Assembly (NCBI GenBank): GCA_963920575.1
Contig: OY986966.1
Location: 1,198,130-1,262,129, forward strand
DNA: 64,000 nt
Reading direction: 5' to 3'
Origin: Narthecium ossifragum
Lineage: Eukaryota > Streptophyta > Magnoliopsida > Dioscoreales > Nartheciaceae
Shown here: positions 25,556 through 36,209 of the stretch, piece after piece
Layout of the letters: each line of letters begins with the position of its first letter
Numbering within the stretch: position 1 is the first letter of the stretch
The notes under the pieces: model-generated
Database searches by the model: none
Told to the model about the DNA's origin: nothing
Seen by the model: only the letters and a program-made list of their open reading frames with translations
Position numbers and translations under genes: made by a program

Positions 25556-27566
25556 GTCTACACTTAGGTAAGAATTTCTCAGATTTTCACTTGTAGATTA
25601 TTTCAAACATGCATTTAACTGACTGTCATCTCCTTTACTGCTAAAAGGTGGAAATAGTGTTACAGGCTTCAGCTTCTCAGAATACTGTTGCATTTTTGAA
25701 ACAGTTTGCTTCTAAATCTTGCTTTAATTGATCATGGAAGGGATGTCTAAGTTAAATGGTGGTGGCGTGGCAGAATGGGGAGGGTGACAGATGGAAGTTC
25801 AGGTCTTATTCCTTACTAGGTTATTTTTAAGTTTGTATTCAGAGTTACTAGTTCTGAATTTCCTGCCCTAGCACAGCAAAATCAAACCCCCCTTTCTGTG
25901 ATGCTTAATTGCTCTGCCTAGTGTATGTACTCACTCACCTGCGGACTGGACTTCCCTGTCAAAGAGATGACTTAAGCTGCTTATCATGGCTCCAATCGAG
26001 GCCCTCACTTTTTGGGTAGACAGAAGTATCTGTTTTACAGATGTCATTGGCCTAAAAATCTCGATATTTTCTATTGTCTACAGAAAGCAAGTGTTCGATC
26101 TTTTAGACTTCATTCAGATTTTCCCTGGTGCTACACAATCCTAGTTCCATAGTTTATGGGCGCAGCAATCAGCATAGCTTCTTGATTATTTCTGATATTG
26201 CTATCAGTGATTTGGCAGCTTTTTCGTGATACTGTTGGTTATTTCTGATATTGGTATTAGTGATTTGTCAGCTTTTTTGTGATATTATTGGTTTTAATTT
26301 CTTTAGAGAAGTATAGTTTTGAACATTGGCGCAGAGTGGTGGGTGGACACCCTCACGATGTATCCATAGATTCGCTTAGAACCTTAGTAACCACAAGATC
26401 CCTCGCAGTGATTTGTACCGAAGTCTGCACGAGTTTATCAATGTAGGAATCCTCCCTTACACGTGCTGTTAGACAATTTTGTTGGGTTTTGCGTGTATGG
26501 GTTTTTCAGAAACACGTGTGCATGTGCAACTGTTAGTGTTGGCGTGGGTTGCCTTTGCAGCCATCTTAGCATGCCTGTGTCTGTTTGCCTGCTTGTGTGA
26601 GCTTATGTTTGTGCATGGGTGGATTTTCTTAGCCTTGTGTAATGAAGCCTTTTTAGTGTCCCTATCCTTCAAGGTCATCCTATGCATGTGTTAAAGAATG
26701 AACAAAAAATGTGTTCTGTTGTTTCCTTACCTTGGTCGATGTTTTGATCTTTATTTCGAGCCGGAATACCTATGCTTCCTCTTTGGTGGACAGGCTTACA
26801 ATCACTGTTTGTGGTTGCTATACTGTCATTCCTTTTTCAGTCACCATCCATTGCTGGACTTTAGGAGAGTAGATTCATGAGTGATGAAGGTGAATATTAA
26901 GGAATAAGACCCACCAATGGTTATTTTCAGGGCCGTGGGAAGAACCCGGACGGGCCTACTATTATAATGCATTTGTGTTCTTACTTTTATCAACCACACA
27001 GGATGAGATGTTTTTACTATTGCTTGTAAATAAAGGCTGATTAAGATGTGCCACTTGATTTTGCAGGTCTTGGATCCATTGTACATGGTGTACAGTCATT
27101 GTACTCTGAACATATGCTTTAAGGCACACTGAGTCTCATCCGCCATCGGTTGTATAGGAAATCAAGGTGCGCCAAAGCTTTGATGCTTGCCAACCTGCGT
27201 TTCACGGCAAATTATCCGGGGCGAGGTTCATCTAAATTATTTGAACCATGTGTAAATTGTGTTGTTGATAGCATTGCATTAAACATTTTGCAAAATATCG
27301 GTGTTTGAAAGTTCTGGTGTTAATTTAAAATCAGCCCCCTGTTAATAGTATCTCATGCATATCAATTTTGCAAGATTTTTATTTTGTTAATTTTATTTTG
27401 CAAAGATTTTCTCAGGGACCAGCTATGAAAGTTCTTTAGTAGTTGTGTATATACAAGGATTTGACATGTGAGGATGTGCTGATTCGATCTCTGCGGTGAC
27501 TTGGCTAATCATCTCCCAACAATTTAGACCTGATCAAAATCAGACTTGGCCGGACTCTTCATCTCA
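25556..27566. other. PRT6 3' flank / intergenic
   Basis: No coding region is supported. A TTTTGCAG acceptor-like site near 27066 followed by non-coding sequence may be a spliced 3' UTR exon of PRT6, but nothing proves it. The stretch ends at the left terminus of the ALG11-carrying element. Confidence 0.4.
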
Positions 27567-28329
27567 GGGCCTGTTTGGTTGCTTTGGAGTAGACTGGACT
27601 GGCGTGACTTTCTGAAGAGTGACTTCACTAGAGTGAGTTTTTGTGAAGTGAGTTGTCAGTTTTTGGTGTTTGATTGGTGTTGGAGTGGATATTGAGTTAT
27701 GATAAATTTTAATATTTTTGTTGTTTGGTTGGGGCTGAAGCGGTGAACGGCTTAATATATCATGTGATGTAATTCTAACATTTTAGCTAACATGCTTCAC
27801 TTAGTTAATACAATATTTTTTTTTCTTTTGAATTATTACTCATAAAATTTTATTAATTATTCTTTTCAAGTGATTATTTAGCTATGTTTTTTTTCAAGTG
27901 ATTACTAAGCTACTTACAGTGATGTTGGGTTGAACAACGCATATAATTTTAAATTCGAGTCGATTTAGGTATACCATTAACAAAAATGGTCATTGTTATT
28001 ATTCGGTATTGTGGATGATGGTTTAACTTGTATTTTTTATTAACATAACTTGATTTTTTTTCAAAGTATAACTTATATATTTTTTCAAGACTAGAATAAA
28101 AATCATCATTTACATAACAATTATTCACATTATTGTGCATGATGAAATTCAAAAATGCAACTTTTGAAGGAAATTTTTTGAAAAATACGTGTAGTTTTCA
28201 AAGTACAACTTATATATTTATTAGTCTTTATATGGCAATTACTCACATATATCCATAATTACTCACATATATCCATAAATATAACTTCTAATTTTCAGAA
28301 CTTCTAATTTTGCAACTTTTGATTTTCAT

Positions 28330-28900
28330 AAGTACAACTTATACAACAATATTTGTTTCATATACAAAGGAACAAATGTACAATACAATAATACATACAA
28401 CCCTTGATTTCAGAAATACAACTTATACAATAACAATTGTTTCCTTGTACATACAAACATCAATACAATATATACAACCCTTGATTTCAGAAGTACAACT
28501 TATATAATAACAACTAATTCCTTGTACATAAATATGTACAATATATACAACTCTTCAATATTGTTGCCGATCACAATGCTCTTCTTTTGAATCATCATTT
28601 CCCCCACATCATGATCTCCCCAATCACGTTTGAATCATCATCTCCCCAATCTCATAAACATCAATAAAACAAAACGAGCAAAAAGGAGTCAATCAACAAC
28701 CCTCCAATCCACCATAAGATCGGTTTTCATCATCTCCCTATAATCACAAGCAACATACATTTGAAAATTAATACAATCTGCCAATCAACAAGAAATCAAC
28801 TCAAATTGGCAAATACACAAGTCTATAAATATGCATTGACAAGTAATATAAGCTGCCAATCAATAGGAAATCAACTTAAATTGGCAAATACACAAGTCCA
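28330..28900. repeat. Two short tandem-repeat arrays in the ALG11-carrying element
   Basis: From about 28330 to 28560, three diverged units of about 75-90 bases share CAACTTATA, TCCTTGTACATA and ACAACCCTTGATTTCAGAA. From 28778 and 28853, two units of 75 bases share CTGCCAATCAA and GGCAAATACACAAGTC. Both are AT-rich and non-coding. Confidence 0.7.
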
Positions 28901-29487
28901 TACATGGGTTGCCATCATCACCTCCTCATAACAAGTATTAATAAAACATAAACCTCGAAAACCATAAGTTAAATATAAATATCGCGACTCAGATGCCAAA
29001 GGCAAAGAGAAGTAGCCAGACCATTCATATTGCTCATTAGATGTGGGTAAATAGAAGATTTTATTAAGAATGCATCAATGTTGATTCCCGTCTAAAAGGT
29101 CATTTCCTTCTAGTAGAACAAAAAATGTAAAACAGAATAATGTCATCATCATACCAGGCTCTTTACTCACAAACACTAAATTAATCTGGATATTCTCAAA
29201 GATAAGACTCAGTATGGAACAGATTGTTAGATGCATAATCTATCACAATAAAACAATTATGCAAACTTTTGTAAGGTTTACTATTTAGAATTTGCATGGC
29301 GTAAAGCATTTTCAGTAGCACCAAGAGATTTCATTGCTTCATATTAGAGTGCAACTATGGGGTGTGACTATGAGAAGTTCAGAAAGGATAAAGAAATGGA
29401 TTGATGGTATGTAAAGAAATTACTATACATAACTCATGCAAAACTTTGTACCATAACCAATTATCAAAAGATAGTACACACATGATG

Positions 29488-30891
29488 TGATGAAGTATCA
29501 CAAGGAGGGTAAACTCTCCTGATACACTCAGGAATTTGCCACAGTTTCTCAATGTGAGATCTTATCCACAAGGAATTCACCATTGCAAGATGTGCACATG
29601 ACCCCACTGATCCGTACAACAAACTAAAAAATGTGTAGTATATGACCTTGCAGTGAGAGAGCCATATGCTGCCTCAACAAAAATAATTACAAGCCGAGTG
29701 AGATATGAATAGGACAAGAGCATATATGCAGTAAACACTAGCAAAGAAAATTATGAAGAAGTGCAATATCCCATCCTACCCAGGCACTTTAGTTAGTACA
29801 AAACGTTCCTCTCTAGCTACCTAACATTCACAACCATATCCATTTCATCTCAATAATGACAGAAAGATAATCTCTCCATCAAAGATTTTATTTTTCCTAT
29901 TCCGGTTCCTTCAGCTATGCCAAATAAATCAAACAACAACATGATGAAGTGCGGACGATGGAAACCAGACTTCAAAGGTTTGTTTCCAAAGATCATAATT
30001 TTGAGGTGAAAAGAGTTATCAAACAACAAACTTCATCATAATAACTCTTTATTGCAAGTGTAACTAGAACATTGACATAAAGAAGCATACCTTTTAGCAA
30101 TCAGAGCATCATTCTTATACATCGAACTACGTTGTTGAACACGAGAAACCATATCTGAACTGATTGTCAGATAATGGGTGTAGCAAATGACTTTGCATCC
30201 TAAGATTTAAGCAGTTGGATATGTAAAAGCATACCCACTAGTGTTGAAGTAATATTGAGGAGTAACAAATGTTCAATATCAAAGACATAGCTCCACCTGG
30301 AGAACCCCAAATCACCAAAAATATCAATGCTAAACACAAATCCCTCCAAGTATAACTATCACAACGAAATCCTACTTTTGAGACAAAAAGAATCAATCTA
30401 AGAGGAACCAAATCCGACTTAGGAGGATTCTAAACAACAAAAACCATTCCAAATACCTAAAATTCTGATTACTAAGGATATCGAGGACCACTCCAACAAA
30501 ACCATGATCAAAATCCAACCTTCAATCCAAGAACACCAAACCAATAAGCTCTAAATCTTTATCACTACGAGCACAAAAGGTGTCACCTTGGGCGGGCGCA
30601 GAAGCCGAACGCCAAATCGATCAAGGGCGCAGGTGGAGAGGCTCTCTCCGGTGGCATCATCACCCGTGAAGACAGCGCATTCGAGGTCTGGGCGCTCCTC
30701 CTGCACAGCTCGCACCGCGCACCACAACACCCTCTCCCCACCGCCTCCATCGTTCGTGTAAGGATGGAAGAACCCCGCAGCCGCCGCCACCTCCCAAATA
30801 CCACCGCTGTTGACAGAGACCCCACCACCACCACTATCGCAGCTACGGGATTTAGGTGCTTTAGTAGAAGGCAAAGAGGATCAGACGCCAC
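29488..30891 (-). pseudogene. ALG11: ALG11 pseudogene: GDP-Man:Man3GlcNAc2-PP-dolichol alpha-1,2-mannosyltransferase, N-terminal exons
   Basis: ALG11 adds the last two mannoses on the cytosolic face of the ER during N-glycan precursor synthesis. Exon 1 (about 30891-30587) encodes a hydrophobic N-terminus, then, in another frame, [21 protein letters not shown] and [14 protein letters not shown], ending at a GT donor. Exon 2 (about 30330-30091) is worn at its start but reads TSGYAFTYP, then a TAA at 30209-30207, then [14 protein letters not shown] and ending DALIAK at a GT donor. Exon 3 (29668-29488) reads [33 protein letters not shown] and [11 protein letters not shown], all ALG11 hallmarks. 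The later exons (the FRPEKAH region and onwards) were not found, so the catalytic C-terminal domain is absent. The frameshift, the stop and the truncation make it a pseudogene. Retained introns show it came by DNA copying, not by retroposition. Confidence 0.88.
29821..29976 (-). mobile_element. LINE fragment inside an ALG11-pseudogene intron
   Basis: On the minus strand this stretch reads, with stops, WHS followed by RNRNRKNKIFDGE, which resembles the W-K-E-R-N-R-R-I-F motif near the end of plant LINE reverse transcriptases. It lies between ALG11 exons 2 and 3. It is short and degenerate. Confidence 0.4.
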
Positions 30892-31052
30892 CGGCTAATA
30901 AGGTCCTCAATATCGCAGCTCAGGCTCGCAACACAACCACTTCCAGCGGGATCGGACCCAAGATCGGCTGGAGTTGTCAAGATCCAAAGGCCGGTTTCAA
31001 GTGTGAGAGGAAACCCTAGATCGGCGTTGGAGAAGGTAGGAGGAAGCCATCT

Positions 31053-31250
31053 TCGTCGGAGGAGGAGGACGAAAGCCAACATCAACATCTATGGGGGAGG
31101 AGGAGGGAGGTCAGAGAGAAGAAGGAACCCTATATCGGGTTCATAGTGGAGGATTCTTCGGAGGAGGAGGACGAAAGCCAACATCAGTGTCCATAGGGAA
31201 GGAGGGAGGTCGGAGAGAAGAAGGAACCCTCGATCGGGTTCATTGTGACT
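31053..31250. repeat. ~104-bp tandem duplication upstream of the ALG11 copy
   Basis: Two units begin with TCGGAGGAGGAGGACGAAAG at about 31053 and 31157. Both contain GGAGGGAGGTC and AGAGAAGAAGGAACCCT and end in GGGTTCAT. The array lies just upstream (minus sense) of ALG11 exon 1 and still within the element ends. Confidence 0.75.
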
Positions 31251-31737
31251 ACGAAAGAAAGGGGTTTCTCCCGACAGGTTAGAGTGGAGATGGATGGAAT
31301 GCTTGAAGTGGTTGGGGGGAGTAAACGCTAAACTGAGGGTGACTTCGGTAGTATTTTGCATGGAGTCGATTTATGAAGTGGTAAGTAACAAATGAGTTCC
31401 AGTTTGAACTTAGTTCAACCCACTGCAATCACTTCGCATCCAACCAAACACATTAACTGGCTGGAGTGACTTTATGTGAACTGACTCCAACACCCACTCC
31501 AGCCAACCAAACACGCCCTAAGAAGAACAATGGAGGTTCATGCCCAAGTCTGGCCCAAAGCTTCGGGCCTCCAATAATTATTAAGCCCAAAGTGAGTACT
31601 TACGTTGCCGAGTCGGGTCTGCACTATGAATATGAAGCCCAGGCCCGGGCCGAACTAAAAGTTCAGGCCTGACGTTGAAACAAGGCCGAAGGTGTGATCG
31701 GGTCTAGACCGTGAACATGTGGTTGCAATACCCTTTG

Positions 31738-32672
31738 GTGGCGTTTGGTTGCGGGATTAGCTAATCCGGATTTAGATATTTCTGAAATAGGGATGTTATA
31801 ATAAGTAGTTGGATAAAGTTATTTCACTTGTGACGTGTGATTGAAAAGTAGGGATAAATTAGTAATGATTCCTTGGAATAAGGAAATGATATTTTGATGG
31901 AAAATGTGGAATGGAAACATGGATTGGTGAGTTTTGGAAAGTAAATTTAAAATAGACCTTTGTATTGGACATATCGGGAATTTAATTAATAATTACATTA
32001 ATTTACTCATTTAATAGCATATTGGATATATTGCCTCGAATTTCATACAATGAATATTATTATGCAGACTATTTTGATTTCTAATCACCTATTACATTCT
32101 AATTTATATAGAACTAATAAGGACACATACTTAAAATAATTATATGGCATTCTTCCTTGAGTTTTGTGGAATTATTATTATAATGCTTATATATATCATG
32201 ATTTCCAAATCACCAATTGTTGTTTTCTATACACTTTCAAGAATCAAAAATACGTAACATATTCATATCCGAGCTTCAAGTTTCGCGCTATTAAGATTAT
32301 AAGATACAAAAACCTATTAAAATTATTAAATTATAAGATATTAAAATTATATCTTCCCGTTCTAAATCAGATACATCAATGAAAAAAAAAAAAACATGAA
32401 GACAACATAGCAAGCAAGAGCTACGTAGACGACAGTAGAATAAAACTCCGGACACTAGTCAAAGCGTGTCCCGCACGTATTCCAATAAAACCTGAAAATC
32501 GGATAATTTAAAATCTTTTTTTACTAAAGTTGGGATATGAATTCAATGTTGGAATAAGGTTTTGAGACATGGGATTAGGGACTTAATCAAGGTCCTATTC
32601 CAATCCCAGAATTAAAATTGTTTGGCTGCAATTTCGGAATTGATGTAACCAATCTCAAAACCAAACGGAGCC
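31738..32672. mobile_element. Possible MITE-like element with GTTTGGTT ends
   Basis: The left side reads GGTGGCGTTTGGTTGCGGGATT and the reverse complement of the right side reads GGCTCCGTTTGGTTTTGAGATT, about 17 of 24 positions matching. The interior is AT-rich with no coding capacity. No target-site duplication was found, so the boundaries are tentative. Confidence 0.35.
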
Positions 32673-32719
32673 AATTCTAAATGCTTCGGAAAGACGAAGA
32701 CAAATCCGACACTTGATGG

Positions 32720-33420
32720 TATATAGCAGGATTCTTGACGGCGAAGCCAGCGCACGTAGCTACATAGCCGTCTTCAATTGTGCAGGCATCCTCTCGCAAC
32801 ACGTACATGATTATTAGCGGCGAGCCCGTGGTCATACAGCCCTCGTCAAATAGGATTATTAGCGGCGACTGTCAGCTACCGTAGCTATATAGTCGTCGTC
32901 AATTAGCGGCGACGCCAGCTTCCGTAGTCATAGAACCGTCGCCAAAGGTGCGGCATCCTCTCGCAAGGCCATATACGTCGTCGCAAAAAGGCCGTCGTCA
33001 AATATGCCTCGTAACGCTACACAATCTTTCACGACAAACTCTTTCTCGACATTATATATCCGTCGCTAAAGATGTGGATCATTTGACGATGGAGATCGCA
33101 ATTTCCGTCGATGTACATCCCACCGTGACATGAAGCCGCTTAACATTTGACGACGAACTATGGGCCGTATAAGCAGCCTCCTTTCGCCATGAGTCACAAG
33201 CCGTCAAAAAAGTCCATTGCCTAAAACTTTATGGCGACGATCTCTTAACCGTCAGAATAAGTCCATCGTTGTAGGTGCCTAAACTTTATTGCAACGACCT
33301 ATATATGAACCGTCGCTATAAGACCGTGGTCAATGATACACACCTTTTCTCTCTTGCGTGATACATAACCTTTCACGACGACATTCCCTCGACGTGATAC
33401 ATTGCTAATAGACGGACCGG
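32720..33420. repeat. Cluster of diverged CCGTCG(C/T)nAAA repeats, CACTA-like subterminal block
   Basis: More than ten short motifs of the type CCGTCGCCAAA, CCGTCGTCAAATA and CCGTCGCTAAAG occur in both orientations, spaced about 40-80 bases. Dense short repeats of this kind are typical of the subterminal regions of plant CACTA transposons. I did not find CACTA termini or a transposase, so it is at most a fragment. Confidence 0.4.
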
Positions 33421-36209
33421 TATTGATCCACCAGAGTAGCTTAACGCCTTAACCTATCATTAATGGACCGTTATTGAGAACGACCACTAGAGTAGCTCAC
33501 CGAAGTGTCCCCTAGGAGGTGCATCGTCCCCATGCGGGAGGGAGGCCCAGAGTGGATCGAGGTGATGTTACCAATGTTTTAAGGGAATACAGTTCTTTCT
33601 TTCCCCTTTTTTTGATTTTTGGATAAGCCCAGGGTGAAATAGAAAAGGAGAAAAAAGTGTAAAGCAAATTATAGGACTAGACTAGAGAAGGTTTTAATGC
33701 AGTTCGCTCGTTCTTAATTTTCCTTCTCTTTCAAGAAACGCCCCCTTATATTCCACCAGTTTATCTATCATACGAGAATACGTAGATATTATATCACTGA
33801 TATATTTACTGCTACTATGTATTATTTATCGGTAATAGTTCATCCTAGCCAAACCATTTGCCTCGTTGAACAGATGAGTGACGCTGTGTTACCATATAAC
33901 AAAATCATCACATATTGCAGCTTTTGTAAGTGGGAAATCTAGAGGCATTAGGCCTGTTGTGTGTAGCTAAATAAGAAAACTGTTGCTATACACCTCATCC
34001 TAGCTAAGCTGGATTAGAATGCACTGATATATCTGTTAGGAAGGGATATCCAAGCAGCTCAATTTAGCAGATAGATGCTGTCAGATTCTAAGAAACATTC
34101 TGTATTGCAATATACCTCCTCCAGCAAAAAAAAAGGGAAGAAAAACTATACATCCTACAACTTGCATTTGAGAGAGGTTTTATTGACATCTTTTCCAGAG
34201 GAGGGGACTTATTTTCCCATAATGGGGGCATGACAACATGAGAGATGTTACCTATCTCTCATGTCAAAGAATGTGGACCTATTTGCTGCTCTCGGGCTTT
34301 CCACAAACTAGCAACTCTGTATATCTAGCTTCGTCGCTATACCTTGTTGAATCGTTTTGATTTTGAATAGGAGGTGATGTTCTGGCATGCTGGATTGACA
34401 TTATCTTCCCTGTTACATCAACAATCACAGTGATCACAGCATCAGAAAGTATTTCATATTTGAGAAGCAGATAGAGAGGAATTCTGTGACAAAAAGAATA
34501 ACCGGAAACAGAATAATGTCCATATCCAGAAAGACGGAAGTATTCTGACCCTATACAAGCAACGGTGACAATGCACCTCCAAAATTCAAAAATCTGTCCT
34601 ATCTGGTCCCATTCAGGTAATATTCTAATTCAGACAGTAATGTCAATACCTAATCGACTGCTTAAAAAGCCAATCCACCAGTTATTTAGTATCGTTGAAA
34701 TCTGAACATAAACAACACTACACTATAGGATGTAAAAAAAGCAGCTTAGAGAACTTTGCCGTGTTTTGCATTTATAACACGACAAATCCAATGCAATTGC
34801 CTGGCCTGCCAAACATTGCTATTTCCTTCCATCCAACATCATCTCACTTTCCAAAAAAATCCTAAAAACTACTTGATTTGCATCGAGCGGTAAATCATGC
34901 ATGTTGGTTTTCTTATCCTCGATTATACTCTTCTTTTAGGTCTATAGTCCGACAGAGAATTCATTCAGCCATCCAGGCCTTAATGAGCTGATTGAAGCAT
35001 AGAAGGAATACACAAACATATCAAACAGGTAAACAAATTCAAGACCTAATGCATGGGAAACCACATATGCAAAGTATTCAAATGTTTATGTCATAAAAAC
35101 TCATCCATCAAATTCCATAGTCATGCATTCTTGATGACTGGCTTATTTGTTTACATAGGGAACAGAAGTGATGAATCAATCATACTAGAGAATATCAGGA
35201 TGAGTTCATGGATCACAGATTAAGTTGGTTGGATTAATATCTAATCCTGGAATTCAAAAATAGATGGAAATTCGCAGAAGGATACTTTTGATAGATGCCC
35301 TCCAATAAGGGGGAAGAATGCAATTTGAAGAACATAGGAAAAGACTCGAAGTGGGAAATGGGAAATACTATTTTCATTTGAGCAAGGAAGCCAAAAAGGA
35401 ACAAGAACAGTTGTGGAACCACCACTGGGTTTTGTAAGTTCTCCTAAACAAGACTAACACCTTTATGGAAAGACCAGATCATTTTTCTATTTATAGCCAA
35501 ACTAAGATGCGGGTCATGAATCATCCCCAAGCCAGATCTGAATTGTAATATCTGACTTCATAAAATATCAACTTCATAAGTATCCAAATTATCTATTGTT
35601 CGAGATCTCGTGTCAAGAAGTTACATGAACAGTAGACCTCGGTGGAAATTCTTGAAGGAACCAAATCAACTAATAAGGCTAGACAATATGAGATTAACTT
35701 CTAAAAAGAAGAGAGAAAAATTACACAATAGTAGAAATTCATCTAAAATAAGTATCTTACTGAAACCTTTGACATTTTCTTTCACGCGATCTTGTAAAAC
35801 AAAGCTTTCTCTCTTATGCACCATTAGGAATCATAGCATTGAGTGTATTATTCTAAGTACAAGATGAACGAGTTCCAGACAAAGTTGCATATATCAATTG
35901 AAGAATGCGCTAAAGTATGCGTTGAACTTCATCTATCAAATATGTCATCATAACATGGTAACATGTGTCATGAAAAAATTGATGTATAAGCCCAGGCAAT
36001 TGTAAGAGATTGAAAGTTGGCAATGCCATTATCTGTTGCGGTGAAAAACACCGAAATTGGTTTTTCTAAGAAGGTGCAACATATTTGCAAAAGCTTCAAT
36101 GAAACTGGCATATAAGATGTAAAAAGGTATTGATCTGTAAAGTAAATCCACAGAAAAGGTATCAGGCTATAAAATTAAGCTTCTAAATAAACTTACAGCT
36201 TGCCGATTA

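Larger units (their letters stand above)
27567..31518. mobile_element. 3.95-kb element with Tourist/Harbinger-like ends carrying an ALG11 gene copy
   Basis: The left end reads GGGCCTGTTTGGTTG and the reverse complement of the right end reads GGGCGTGTTTGGTTG; both are followed within 10 bases by GGAGT, so the terminal inverted repeat is about 15 bp with a looser extension. The right flank starts TAA and the left flank ends TCA; a degraded TWA duplication would fit PIF/Harbinger, but this is inference. Contents from left: AT-rich repeats (28330-28560 and a 75-bp tandem repeat near 28778-28900), then the ALG11 pseudogene on the minus strand, then a duplicated GC-rich segment at 31053-31250. There is no transposase, so it would be non-autonomous. 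Confidence 0.6.
31519..36209. other. Intergenic with repeats; MYB3R 3' flank
   Basis: No gene is supported in this 4.7 kb. It contains a possible inverted-repeat element at 31738-32672 and a GC-richer block of CCGTCG motifs at 32720-33420 (both listed). The remainder, 33420-36209, is AT-rich with short scattered open frames lacking family features. The part nearest 36210 is presumably MYB3R 3' untranslated sequence. Confidence 0.45.

Noticed and set aside
34720..34750. CACTACACTATAGG as a CACTA transposon terminus
   Set aside because: No matching inverted end, target-site duplication or subterminal continuity could be found from this point.
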